Shown here piece by piece: positions 37,390 to 45,133 of a stretch of 64,000 nt of DNA; the stretch's first letter is position 1; each line of letters starts with the position of its first letter. Location of the stretch: NCBI GenBank assembly GCA_019634595.1, contig JAHCBC010000003.1, positions 310,001-374,000 of the forward strand, given 5' to 3'. Made by a program: the position numbers and the translations under genes. A model generated the notes under the pieces. It had not been told where the DNA came from. It saw only the letters and a list, made by a program, of their open reading frames with translations, and made no database searches. This stretch comes from Akkermansiaceae bacterium. Lineage in GTDB: Bacteria; Verrucomicrobiota; Verrucomicrobiia; Verrucomicrobiales; Akkermansiaceae.

Positions 37390-38019
37390 TCAGCGGCGCA
37401 CCGGAGCCTCTTCCGCGTAGCGGTCCCACCACATCACGCTGAAGGGCGTTTCTTTCTTGCTCAGGAGGGGCACGGTGTCGGTCCGGGAGATCTTGTCCGA
37501 AGCGGCGTTCCACCAGCCGACCTGGCCCTTGTTGGTCTCAGCGGCGAGCTTCTCACCGTTGACCAGAACTTCGAAACCAACGAACTCCACGGAACTCTTG
37601 CCGGCCCTGTCGCTGCCGGTGAGGCGCTTGATCGAAGCTGGAGACAGGTACATGGAGGCATAGACGTCCTCATCCAGCGCGATGTTCACGTACTCGATGT
37701 CCTTGCTGAGCAGCAGGAAGGTCCCACTCTTCTCGGGGTTTTTCACAGCGATGTACCACTTCACCGTCATCCGCTCCAGCGTCTGGGATTTCGGCGCGGG
37801 AGCCATCTGGAACTTGAGCTTGGTCTCAACCTCCAGCCAGTCCTTTTGCTTGAAGGACTTGCCCTTCGCGCCTCCGAAATCGGTCGGGGAAGGAAGATCT
37901 TCGAAGCTCGGTTTGTCTGCGGTGACTTTCACGGCCTGGGCAACTGCGGAAGCGGAAAATGCCAGGGATGCGGTGACGACGGCGGCTGATAGGGCGATTT
38001 TTTGAAAGAAAGGAATCAT
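37390..38019 (-). CDS. Secreted Ig-like pilus-operon protein, Amuc_1102-like
   Basis: This 209-residue protein has a signal peptide (KIALSAAVVTASLAFSASAV, cleavage near VAQA) and a beta-sandwich-type mature part with VKWYIAVKNPEKSGTFLLLS, IEYVNIALDEDVYASMYLS and SSVEFVGFEVLVNGEKLAAE. It is the first gene of the operon, matching the place of Amuc_1102, for which an Ig-like fold is reported. It is followed by the PilM-N gene about 73 bp later. Its promoter probably lies in the AT-rich divergent gap 38020-38173 shared with aroD. Confidence 0.82.
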   Translation of the reverse strand: MIPFFQKIALSAAVVTASLAFSASAVAQAVKVTADKPSFEDLPSPTDFGGAKGKSFKQKDWLEVETKLKFQMAPAPKSQTLERMTVKWYIAVKNPEKSGTFLLLSKDIEYVNIALDEDVYASMYLSPASIKRLTGSDRAGKSSVEFVGFEVLVNGEKLAAETNKGQVGWWNAASDKISRTDTVPLLSKKETPFSVMWWDRYAEEAPVRR

Positions 38020-38173
38020 GAGAATCGGGTTTCCAAGATAACTAGGTGCTGGGTGTCCGGGTTGGCCAGAGAAAAGGTCGGATCAGAATGAAAATTATTT
38101 CGTGTAATTACAAATGAAGTCCCCTTTTGCCGCAAGCGATTGACGGAATGCGCCGGGTGGTTCTCCATGGGGC

Positions 38174-38878
38174 ATGCCCCGCCCGCAACCCGCCCTCAAC
38201 CGACCGAATATCGTTGGCAGTTTCGGCCGTGCCGGGACGATCCCGGCCACGTCCGCAGCGGCGGCAGCGGAGGCCGCCGACCTGCTGGAGATCCGGCTGG
38301 ATCTGATGGTGGCGGAGGGCACCACTCCGGAGCGCGGGATCTGGTCCCACCTGCTGGATATGCCATTGCTTTTCACGGCCCGGAGGAAAGAGGAAGGAAG
38401 CCCCATCGAGTTGAGTCATGCGAACCGGGAGAAACTCATCCGCCTCGCCATCGAGGATGCGGCCCTGATCGACATCGAGGTCGCCAGCATCAGCGAGATG
38501 TCCGCGGTCATCGAGGAGATGGCCCACCTCGGACTGCCATGGGTGGCATCCTATCATGACTTCGGAAAACTCCCTTCCACCGCCGCCCTGGAAACCGCGG
38601 CCGCACTGGCCGGGGACGCCGGCGCCGCCGTGTTCAAGGCAGCCGCGCGGGTGAATTCCGCGGCGGACGTCGCACGTCTGGCGGAGTTCCAGGCAGCGGA
38701 CCACGGCCTGCCGGTGGCCACCATGGGCATGGGCCCGCTCGCCCCCGTGTCCAGGCTACTATGCGCGCAGTACGGCAGCGTGCTGAACTACGGCTACATC
38801 GGCGAAACGCCCACCGCCCCGGGCCAATGGAGCGCGGCTTTCCTGAAGGACGCGGTGTCACGGCTGACGACGCTTTGA
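38174..38878 (+). CDS. aroD: 3-dehydroquinate dehydratase, type I
   Basis: This enzyme catalyses the third shikimate-pathway step, 3-dehydroquinate to 3-dehydroshikimate, through a Schiff base. The 234-residue protein begins NIVGSFGRAGT and has EIRLDLM (the ExRxD substrate-binding motif), the catalytic pair H128 (in SYHDF) and K155 (in AVFKAAA), and the late AxxMG-type loop VATMGMGPLAP. The length fits type I, and the start at 38174 is supported by NRPNIVGSF close behind. It is transcribed divergently from the pilus operon. No other aro genes are near. Confidence 0.93.
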   Translation: MPRPQPALNRPNIVGSFGRAGTIPATSAAAAAEAADLLEIRLDLMVAEGTTPERGIWSHLLDMPLLFTARRKEEGSPIELSHANREKLIRLAIEDAALIDIEVASISEMSAVIEEMAHLGLPWVASYHDFGKLPSTAALETAAALAGDAGAAVFKAAARVNSAADVARLAEFQAADHGLPVATMGMGPLAPVSRLLCAQYGSVLNYGYIGETPTAPGQWSAAFLKDAVSRLTTL

Positions 38879-38934
38879 TCTCCCGCCGGGTGGATGGGAG
38901 ATGGGGATGAAGAAAGGATCATCTCTCCCCGTCC

Positions 38935-40938
38935 TCACCCGATGATCTCCACCGGAGCATCCGGCAGTGCCTTGAGAAAGAGATTTCCATATCTCTTCGT
39001 CAGGATCCGGTTGTCCAGGATGCATACCAACCCGCTGTCCCTGGCGGTGCGGATCAGACGCCCCACACCCTGCCTCATCTTGAGGATCGCCTCCGGCACG
39101 GAGTAGTCCATGAACGGGTTCCCTCCCGCCGCCTCGATGGCCTCCAGGCGGGAGGCCGTGAGCGGGTGGTCCGGCACTGCGAAGGGCAGCCGCGTGACCA
39201 CCACGTTCGACAGCGCCTCACCCGGAACATCCACGCCCGTCCAGAAGCTGTCCGTGCCAAAAAGGACACTGTGCACGTCATTCCGGAACTCCTCGATCAT
39301 GCGGTGGCGCGGCAGGCCGTCCCCCTGCATGAGCACCCGCCAGCCCTTCCGCTTGAAAAAGCCCTCCAGCCGCTGCGCCGCGTCCCGCATCATGCGGTAG
39401 CTGGTGAACAGGACGAAGGCGCGGCCCTCGCTCTCGCTCACCGCCTGCCGGATGCCCTCCGCCAGCAGCTCGTCGTAACGCGGCGCGTTCGGCTCCGGCA
39501 CGGACTTGTAGATCCTCACTTTCATCTGCCGCTGGTAGTCGAAGGGACTGCCGATGCTCAGCGCGCGGCAGCTTTCCGCCCCCACCCGGCCGCGGAAATA
39601 GCCCAGCGCCGGATCCCCCACGCCCAGCGTGGCGCTCGTCAGCACCAGGCTTTTCGGCCCTGAGAAAAGCAACGGCCGCAGGCGGTCCGCCACGTTCACC
39701 GGTGCGGCGTGCAGGCTGTAGTGGGTCTCCTCCCGGCCACCTTTTTCCACCCAATAGACGCTGTCTTCCGAAGACTGGTCCAGGAAGACGCCCACGGCAC
39801 CGTGCGCCTCACGCAGCTTCCGCGCGGCGTCCTGGAGTTCCGACTTCGTCGCCTCCGACTCCACATCCGCGGCGATGGCGTCCAGCTCCAGCCACAGGTT
39901 CCGCAGCGGCTCCGCCAGCGTGTTCGGCACCATCTCCGGCTGGCGCACGCGGTGTTCCTTCGCGTAGCTCCCGAATGCGGCGGCATCCCCCACCCGGTTG
40001 AAGAAACGGTCCGCCGCCACCAGCGTCTCCTCCACCGCCATCATGGCGGAGGCTTTCCGGAAGGACTTCAGCAGCCCCTTCCGCGTCCGCGGATGGTAGA
40101 GCCGCTGGAGATCGAACTTCAGGCCGGACTGCGAAAGGCGCAGGCCGAGCTGGACGGCCGCCACCTGCTCGATGGTGTGCGCCTCGTCCAGCACCGCGAA
40201 ATCATTCGGGAAAAGAAAGCCGGGGGCCTTCGCCGACTCCCCGTCACCGCCCATTTCGTCGGTGTTCATCAGGGCGAAAAAGAGCGTGTGGTTCACCACC
40301 ACCAGCTTCGCGTCCGCAGCCGCCTTCCGCGCCTCCTGGAAAAAACAATCCCCCCTCGGCCCGCAGTAGCGCGCCGTGCAGAGGTGCGCCTCGCTGCACA
40401 CCTGCAGCCACACCTTCATCGACGGCTGGAAATCCAGGTCGCTCAACGTGCCGTCGCGCGTGGCCTCCGCCCAGCGGCGGATGGCCTCCAGTTCCTCGCT
40501 CTCCGTGGAGGTGAAAAGATCCCCCGCCTGCTCCCGCGCCCGCTTCAGCCGCAGCGGGCACAGATAGTTCTGCCGCCCCTTCAGCAACACCGCGGGCAGT
40601 TCCTCCCCCAGCACCTTGCGGACGATGGGGATGTCCTTCCGCACAAGCTGTTCCTGCAGGTTGATCGTGTGGGTGGAAATCACCCCCTTCCGCCCCGTCT
40701 CCAGGGCGAAGCGCGCGGCGGGCACCAGATAGGCCAGGGATTTCCCCACCCCGGTCCCCGCCTCCGCCACCAGCGGGGACGCCCTGACCAGCGCCTCCGC
40801 CACGGCCACCGCCAGCTCCTGCTGCTGCGGCCGGTATTCGAAGTCCCGGGACTTCGACAGAATCCCCTTCGGTGAAAACGCATGACGCACCGCCTCCCCC
40901 AATCCGGGCAGTGGTTGTCCTTCGGTGATGGCGATCAT
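38935..40938 (-). CDS. ATP-dependent DNA helicase, DinG/XPD (SF2, Fe-S) type
   Basis: This 667-residue helicase of the DinG/Rad3 group starts at the ATG at 40936-40938 (MIAITEGQPLPGLGEAVRHA). It shows EYRPQQQELAVAVAEAL (Q-motif-like), Walker A VAEAGTGVGKSLAYLVPA, an Fe-S-type cysteine set (C in LLKGRQNYLCPLRL, then VCSEAHLCTARYCG and DCFF), the DEAH box AVLDEAHTIEQVAA, and late motifs VVLFTSYRMMRDAA-like (FVLFTSYRMMRDAAQRLEG) and FGTDSFWTGVDVPGEALSNV. It ends with RQGVGRLIRTARDSGLVCILD. It probably unwinds damaged or R-loop-bearing DNA as DinG does; the lack of an N-terminal exonuclease fits DinG of Gram-negative type (or YoaA). Confidence 0.92.
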   Translation of the reverse strand: MIAITEGQPLPGLGEAVRHAFSPKGILSKSRDFEYRPQQQELAVAVAEALVRASPLVAEAGTGVGKSLAYLVPAARFALETGRKGVISTHTINLQEQLVRKDIPIVRKVLGEELPAVLLKGRQNYLCPLRLKRAREQAGDLFTSTESEELEAIRRWAEATRDGTLSDLDFQPSMKVWLQVCSEAHLCTARYCGPRGDCFFQEARKAAADAKLVVVNHTLFFALMNTDEMGGDGESAKAPGFLFPNDFAVLDEAHTIEQVAAVQLGLRLSQSGLKFDLQRLYHPRTRKGLLKSFRKASAMMAVEETLVAADRFFNRVGDAAAFGSYAKEHRVRQPEMVPNTLAEPLRNLWLELDAIAADVESEATKSELQDAARKLREAHGAVGVFLDQSSEDSVYWVEKGGREETHYSLHAAPVNVADRLRPLLFSGPKSLVLTSATLGVGDPALGYFRGRVGAESCRALSIGSPFDYQRQMKVRIYKSVPEPNAPRYDELLAEGIRQAVSESEGRAFVLFTSYRMMRDAAQRLEGFFKRKGWRVLMQGDGLPRHRMIEEFRNDVHSVLFGTDSFWTGVDVPGEALSNVVVTRLPFAVPDHPLTASRLEAIEAAGGNPFMDYSVPEAILKMRQGVGRLIRTARDSGLVCILDNRILTKRYGNLFLKALPDAPVEIIG

Positions 40939-41147
40939 GCGGACCCCATGGCACTCCGCGATCCCCCCTCCTGCCAAGCTCAACTTCAGAGTACGACGAC
41001 CGGTCTCCCGCCACGGGTGACTATTTCCTGTCCTCCGGGGCGGGGAGCGTCCATACTCACTGCAAAGCTTTCCACCTCATCATACCATCCCATCCATCCC
41101 TCGTTCGATCCTGGAGGCTTCCGCTGCTCCTCGCGGGCGCGCTGGCC

Positions 41148-41876
41148 ATGCTACCCGCCGGGGCGGTGGAACTGCCCATGGAGCTGGGCACCCTCACCAC
41201 CCGCGACCACAAGGTGTATGAGAACGCGAAGGTCGTCGGCGCGGATGCCGTCGGACTCAAGATCACCCATGATGCGGGCACCGCCCGCGTTCCGTTCAAC
41301 CGGCTGCCGCGGGAGCTGGCCGACAAGTTCCAGGTGAAACCCGGAGCCGCCGCCGAGCAACTGCGCAAGGAAAAGGAAGACGCCGCCGCCCATGACCGGG
41401 AGGTCGCGCGGGGCATGGTGGAGGCCAACCGCGAGGCCGCCGACAAAGCCATTGAAAAAGCCCTTTCCGATCCCGCCATACTGGACGCCGCACTCCCGGA
41501 GGAAATGCGCCACACCGCCTTCGAGGCCATGCTGGAACCCCGGGACGCGGACGCAGGCAGGCGCATCACCTATCTGGAGAATTTCATCGAACGTACCTAT
41601 CGGCAGATCGACGCGGCGAAAAAGGAGATCCATCGCCAGTCCGAGCGCGCGACGAAGGCGTTCGAGCAAGGCAAGGTCGAGGAACAGGACGATGTGAAAT
41701 CCCGCGTCAACGTCAACCGCCGCCCATCCCGGATCTATGCCGGCCTCAGGCACGGCAACCGGATCAACCAGTGGATCAGCAGGGAACAGGAGAAGATCGC
41801 GGAAGCCCAGGAACGCATCGCCAAGGCGGCCGCGGAGATCCGGTCGCTGAGGAAATCCGCCGTTTCCCCTGACTGA
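41148..41876 (+). CDS. Secreted helical protein with SHD1-like N-terminus, start uncertain
   Basis: With the ATG at 41148 the protein has 242 residues and begins MLPAGAVELPMELG. Upstream codons in the same frame, from about 41079, encode what reads as a good signal peptide (RSWRLPLLLAGALA) but have no ATG, GTG or TTG; the nearest candidates are ATC/ATA at 41079-41084 or an internal CTG. The N-terminal beta unit LTTRDHKVYENAKVVGADAVGLKITHD resembles a small SH3-like domain common in Verrucomicrobia proteins. The rest is charged helix (EKEDAAAHDREVARGMVEAN; EQEKIAEAQERIAKAAAEIR) with coiled-coil character. Function is unknown. Confidence 0.7.
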   Translation: MLPAGAVELPMELGTLTTRDHKVYENAKVVGADAVGLKITHDAGTARVPFNRLPRELADKFQVKPGAAAEQLRKEKEDAAAHDREVARGMVEANREAADKAIEKALSDPAILDAALPEEMRHTAFEAMLEPRDADAGRRITYLENFIERTYRQIDAAKKEIHRQSERATKAFEQGKVEEQDDVKSRVNVNRRPSRIYAGLRHGNRINQWISREQEKIAEAQERIAKAAAEIRSLRKSAVSPD

Positions 41877-41887
41877 GGTGTCCTGCC

Positions 41888-42319
41888 ATGTCCGCCATCA
41901 TCCGCCCGTTCGCAGCCGCAGACACCGGTGACATGTCCGCCCTGATGGCGGATCTCGGCTACCCTTCCACCCCGGAGCAGGTCGCGGAACGCATGCGCTC
42001 CATGTCTGCGGACTACTACCATACGCTCGTCGCGGAGGTGGATGGCCGGGTCGTCGGCTTCATCGGTGTCATCGTCCTGCCGGTCTATGAATACTCCATC
42101 CCCGTCGGCTGGATCCTCGCCCTGTCCGTCGCGGAGGGCCACCGGCGGAAAGGCATCGGCAAGGCGCTCATCGCCGCCGCGGAGGACGGCCTCCGGTCCC
42201 GCGGCATCGAGGACGTCCGCCTCCACAGTGGTCTCCAGCGTGATGACGCCCACGAATTCTACACCCGGCTGGGGTATGACAAGACGGGCTACCGCTTCAA
42301 GAAGCGGCTGCTTCCATAA
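41888..42319 (+). CDS. GNAT-family N-acetyltransferase
   Basis: This 143-residue single-domain GNAT starts MSAIIRPFAAADTGDMSALM. It has a strand VAEVDGRVVGFIGVIVLPVY, the acetyl-CoA loop LSVAEGHRRKGIGKALIAAA (R-R-K-G-I-G, a textbook motif A), and VRLHSGLQRDDAHEFYTRLG with the usual FYxxxGF-like ending (FYTRLGYDKTGYRFKK). The acceptor is unknown. It lies 11 bp after the helical protein gene and 25 bp before a lipoprotein gene. Confidence 0.93.
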   Translation: MSAIIRPFAAADTGDMSALMADLGYPSTPEQVAERMRSMSADYYHTLVAEVDGRVVGFIGVIVLPVYEYSIPVGWILALSVAEGHRRKGIGKALIAAAEDGLRSRGIEDVRLHSGLQRDDAHEFYTRLGYDKTGYRFKKRLLP

Positions 42320-42344
42320 CCCCTCACCCGACTCTGGTCCCTCC

Positions 42345-42866
42345 ATGCCGCGACTCTTCATTCTGTTGGTCATTCCTCTGTTGATCACAGCATGCGGCTT
42401 CCATGAACCAGTGCGGCCGTCATCCCAGGGCATGACGTCCTACCGGGACCAGTTGGCGGATGCCATCCGCGGCGCGGATACCGTAAGGATCATCGAGCAA
42501 TCGCATCCCATGGACTTCCTTGGTCCGGAAAGAAAGGCAGCTTTCAGAAAGCCACGCCGCATTTATCGCCAGGCAGACCTCCCACCCGCTGCCGCTTCAT
42601 TTTTGGAAAGCTCCATCCGCTCGTTGGACGCGCGAACTGAAGATAACCGCACCCGCTGCGCCTTCCTTGATCATCACATCATCCAATTCCGCAACAAAGG
42701 AAACACCACCAGCACCCTGCGCATCTGCTTCCAGTGCGGGGACATCACCTGGGATGGCAGCGACCGCCTCCCGCCCAAGCAACTCCTCGGCACGCTCCGT
42801 CGCTTCCTCATTTCCCAAGGCTTCCAGCCGGAACGGGATTGGGCGAAGCTGGCGGAAGCGCCGTAA
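42345..42866 (+). CDS. Lipoprotein of unknown function
   Basis: I chose the ATG at 42345 (MPRLFILLVIPLLITACGFH), giving 173 residues with a clear lipobox LITAC and the lipidated Cys at residue 17; the longer upstream frame overlaps the GNAT gene and is rejected. The mature part has TSYRDQLADAIRGADTVRII and ends with GDRL-like SDRLPPKQLLGTLRRFLISQ. A CAFLDHHIIQFRNK block and RICFQCGDITWDG, with CxxC-like cysteines, may form a metal or disulfide site. No family is recognised. Confidence 0.78.
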   Translation: MPRLFILLVIPLLITACGFHEPVRPSSQGMTSYRDQLADAIRGADTVRIIEQSHPMDFLGPERKAAFRKPRRIYRQADLPPAAASFLESSIRSLDARTEDNRTRCAFLDHHIIQFRNKGNTTSTLRICFQCGDITWDGSDRLPPKQLLGTLRRFLISQGFQPERDWAKLAEAP

Positions 42867-43073
42867 GACGGCAGTCGATGGCGTCAGCCTGTATGGATGA
42901 TTCATCATCCTCCAATCCCGGACTTCCAAGAAAACGTCCGCGGGTTGCGGAACCGGAACATGATGATGGCTCTCCCCCACCGGACGCCATGGAATGGCAT
43001 CCCTGCCCGCGCTCTCCTGTCTATTCCGCGTCCTCCCCTCCGCCTCAGTTCTTCTCCGCTCACCAGCGAGAAC

Positions 43074-43104
43074 AAAAAGCCGGTGTCCCGCGAGGAGACA
43101 CCGG
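43074..43104 (-). terminator. Rho-independent terminator of the RRM protein gene
   Basis: Arms CCGGTGTC / GACACCGG (8 bp) and a 9-base loop are followed on the minus strand by CTTTTTG. It starts 35 bp after the RRM gene's stop. Confidence 0.85.
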
Positions 43105-43138
43105 TCCATGAAATCAAGGTGTTGACCTTGCGGAAGGC

Positions 43139-43555
43139 TTACCAGCCTCCGCCGTAGCCGCCACGGCTGCCGCCGCCACCGCCACGGTTGCCACCGCCGC
43201 CTTTGTAGCCACCGCCGCCACCGCCGCCGCCTTTGTAGCCACCGCCGCGGTTTCCACCACCACCGTAACCGCCGCCACCACCGTAACCGCCGCCACCACT
43301 ACGTGGTGCGGATTGACGGGGTTCCGATGGGTTCACGCGCAGGGCGCGGCCTTGGAAATCGCTGTCATGCAGTGCTTTCACCGCTTCGTCCACACGGGAC
43401 TGGTCCGCGAGGGTCACGAAGGCGAATCCCTTGGAGGATCCGGTGTCGCGGTCGGTGATGATTTTCACCGATTGCACATCACCAAAAGGAGCGAAGATTT
43501 CGTAAATATCAGCTTCTTTGGCGGAATAGGGCAGGTTGCCCACATAAATATCCAT
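43139..43555 (-). CDS. Glycine-rich RNA-binding protein (RRM)
   Basis: This 138-residue protein has a single RNA recognition motif (about 1-78) with RNP2 IYVGNLPY at residues 3-10 and RNP1 KGFAFVTL near residue 42-49, plus FGDVQSVKIITDRDTGSSKG. A Gly-rich tail (about 85-138) of GGYGGGG and GGYKGGGG units with interspersed Arg (an RGG-like tail) follows. Such proteins are cold-induced RNA chaperones in cyanobacteria and plants, and are common in Verrucomicrobia. The AT-rich upstream sequence (43556-43600) may be a long leader. The tail is a simple repeat and may vary in length between strains. Confidence 0.93.
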   Translation of the reverse strand: MDIYVGNLPYSAKEADIYEIFAPFGDVQSVKIITDRDTGSSKGFAFVTLADQSRVDEAVKALHDSDFQGRALRVNPSEPRQSAPRSGGGGYGGGGGYGGGGNRGGGYKGGGGGGGGYKGGGGNRGGGGGSRGGYGGGW

Positions 43556-43754
43556 ATCTATATTTCTTTCGTTTAACGCATTCCTATGACTTGGCGGGGA
43601 CTTTGCGTTACAGAACCGGTCAAGCTAGACCGGACGGACTTGCCGCTGACGATCAAGCCTCACGCTTATGACCGGAGGATGGGATAAGCAACATGATTCG
43701 GAATTTATTTCGCCCGCACGGTAATCCACAACGGTGAAGAATCAGCGGAACCGC

Positions 43755-44885
43755 TCACTTCCCTCCCTCCCGCGTCGCCAGATATTTCGACAGGTAGTCC
43801 CTCCGCTCCGACTTCGAGATCTGGAGGATCCATTCCCGTGCGGCATCGTAGTCGCCGAGGTCCACGGAAACGGCGAAGCCGCCCATCGCCGCGGCGTCCC
43901 TGTGTTCCCAGGCCAATGAACCGGCATTCGCCGCATACCAGTCCGCCGCAGCGGCACCATCGATTTTCGCCCATGAGCTGAAGGTATTGCTCAGGTCCAT
44001 CAGCGGCTGCGGGCCTGCCCGCGCGGCGGCCAGCGCCGCCTCCGGATCCCTCTTCACCCACGCTGACATGAGTGAGCGCCGGTAGGTCTGCAACGCATTC
44101 CGGCCATCACCCAGGTCAGGGATGCGCTGCATCGCATCCACCCTCGCGGCGATGTTCATCAGGTTCCCGTTCTTGAGAACCGCCACCATCACTTCCGGGG
44201 TCAGCAGGCCCTTTCCGTAGAGATCCGCCACCGCTTCCATCCGCGTGCGCTGCCCCGCCACATCCCCGGTGGCGGCGTCATGCACATGGAGCTGCAGCAG
44301 CGGGGAAAGCGTGGTGGCCAGTCCGTTCTTCGTGAAGCCGGCCGCTTCCAGTCTGACGAAGAAGTCTTTGAAACCCGGCGAGGTCAGATATGCCGCCAGT
44401 TCCTCCGGCCGGTGACGCTGGCACAGCCCGCGCATCCCTGCGGACATCTCCTGCGGCGACAACGCCAGCAGCTTTTCATAGAGCGCCTGATCCGCCAGCT
44501 TGGCATGATGGAAGAACACTTCCAGTTGATGGCTGCGCACCTGCCCCGGCTCACTCTCGATCAATGCCCACGCCTCCTCCGCATGACCAGCCGCACACAG
44601 CGCCGCGATCACCTCCCGGGATGCCGCCGCACGCGACCGGATGTCTTCGATGCCCCGGGCCACCACCAATCGCTCCCTCGCTTCGGCGGGGGTGATTCCC
44701 ACCTTCGGCGGAGCGGGCCTTTCCCGGCGGCTCCGGGTTGATCCCCCAGCCCTGTCACCCGATGCCTGCGACCGCCCCACCTCCCGATGAGATCCCGATT
44801 CATCCGGCATCAGAAAGATGCCTCCGCCCCCCAACATCGCCACGACCAACACGCACGCCCCGATCCCTATTCTCCCTTTTGTCAT
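43755..44885 (-). CDS. Membrane-anchored helical protein of unknown function
   Basis: This 376-residue protein has one N-terminal transmembrane helix (IGIGACVLVVAMLGGGGIFL, about 6-25), a basic Ser/Arg/Gly linker (about 28-60), and a mostly helical periplasmic domain with repeats of TPR-like or Sel1-like spacing (AGHAEEAWALIESEPGQVRS; VKRDPEAALAAARAGPQPL; WAKIDGAAAADWYAANAG). The pattern A-A-x-W-x-x-x-x resembles the Verrucomicrobia-specific repeat proteins often annotated as hypothetical. No catalytic motif is found. It is a single gene, separated from neighbours by gaps of 200-250 bp. Confidence 0.72.
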   Translation of the reverse strand: MTKGRIGIGACVLVVAMLGGGGIFLMPDESGSHREVGRSQASGDRAGGSTRSRRERPAPPKVGITPAEARERLVVARGIEDIRSRAAASREVIAALCAAGHAEEAWALIESEPGQVRSHQLEVFFHHAKLADQALYEKLLALSPQEMSAGMRGLCQRHRPEELAAYLTSPGFKDFFVRLEAAGFTKNGLATTLSPLLQLHVHDAATGDVAGQRTRMEAVADLYGKGLLTPEVMVAVLKNGNLMNIAARVDAMQRIPDLGDGRNALQTYRRSLMSAWVKRDPEAALAAARAGPQPLMDLSNTFSSWAKIDGAAAADWYAANAGSLAWEHRDAAAMGGFAVSVDLGDYDAAREWILQISKSERRDYLSKYLATREGGK

Positions 44886-45074
44886 CTGCCACCACCAACG
44901 CCTGCGGGAGGGAAAATCCCCCGGGAAAGTTCATGGATCGATCAGTTGGATGTCTGTTGGAGACCCCGGGGCCATTTGGAAAAACCGTACAAGGCCACCA
45001 GGGGATCGGAATCACGGGATGATGGGACACCCTCGCCGCCGGACGGCTTGGAAAATCGTCCCTGCCCAAAACGA

Positions 45075-45119
45075 CATCGGCGGGACGCCGATGCCACGGC
45101 CTGCTGCGGGACGCAGCAG
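45075..45119. repeat. Two adjacent palindromic hairpins (REP-like)
   Basis: CATCGGC-GGGAC-GCCGATG (45075-45093) and CTGCTGCG-GGA-CGCAGCAG (45101-45119) stand 7 bp apart. Both have a GGGA(C) loop and nearly perfect arms. The pair is in the gap just after the Gfo/Idh/MocA gene (stop 45134) and could also act as a transcription or RNA-stability signal, but there is no T tract. Confidence 0.7.
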
Positions 45120-45133
45120 CCACGCTCGCCTCA

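Noticed and set aside
38103..38112. TGTAATTACA palindrome in the aroD/pilus-operon gap.
   Set aside because: A 10-bp AT-rich palindrome in an AT-rich promoter region is not enough to propose an operator.
43139..43310. Long minus- and plus-strand frames in the Gly-rich tail of the RRM gene, one reading as Val/Ala repeats.
   Set aside because: These are frame shadows of GGN codon repeats; the RRM frame is the only one with RNP1/RNP2 motifs.
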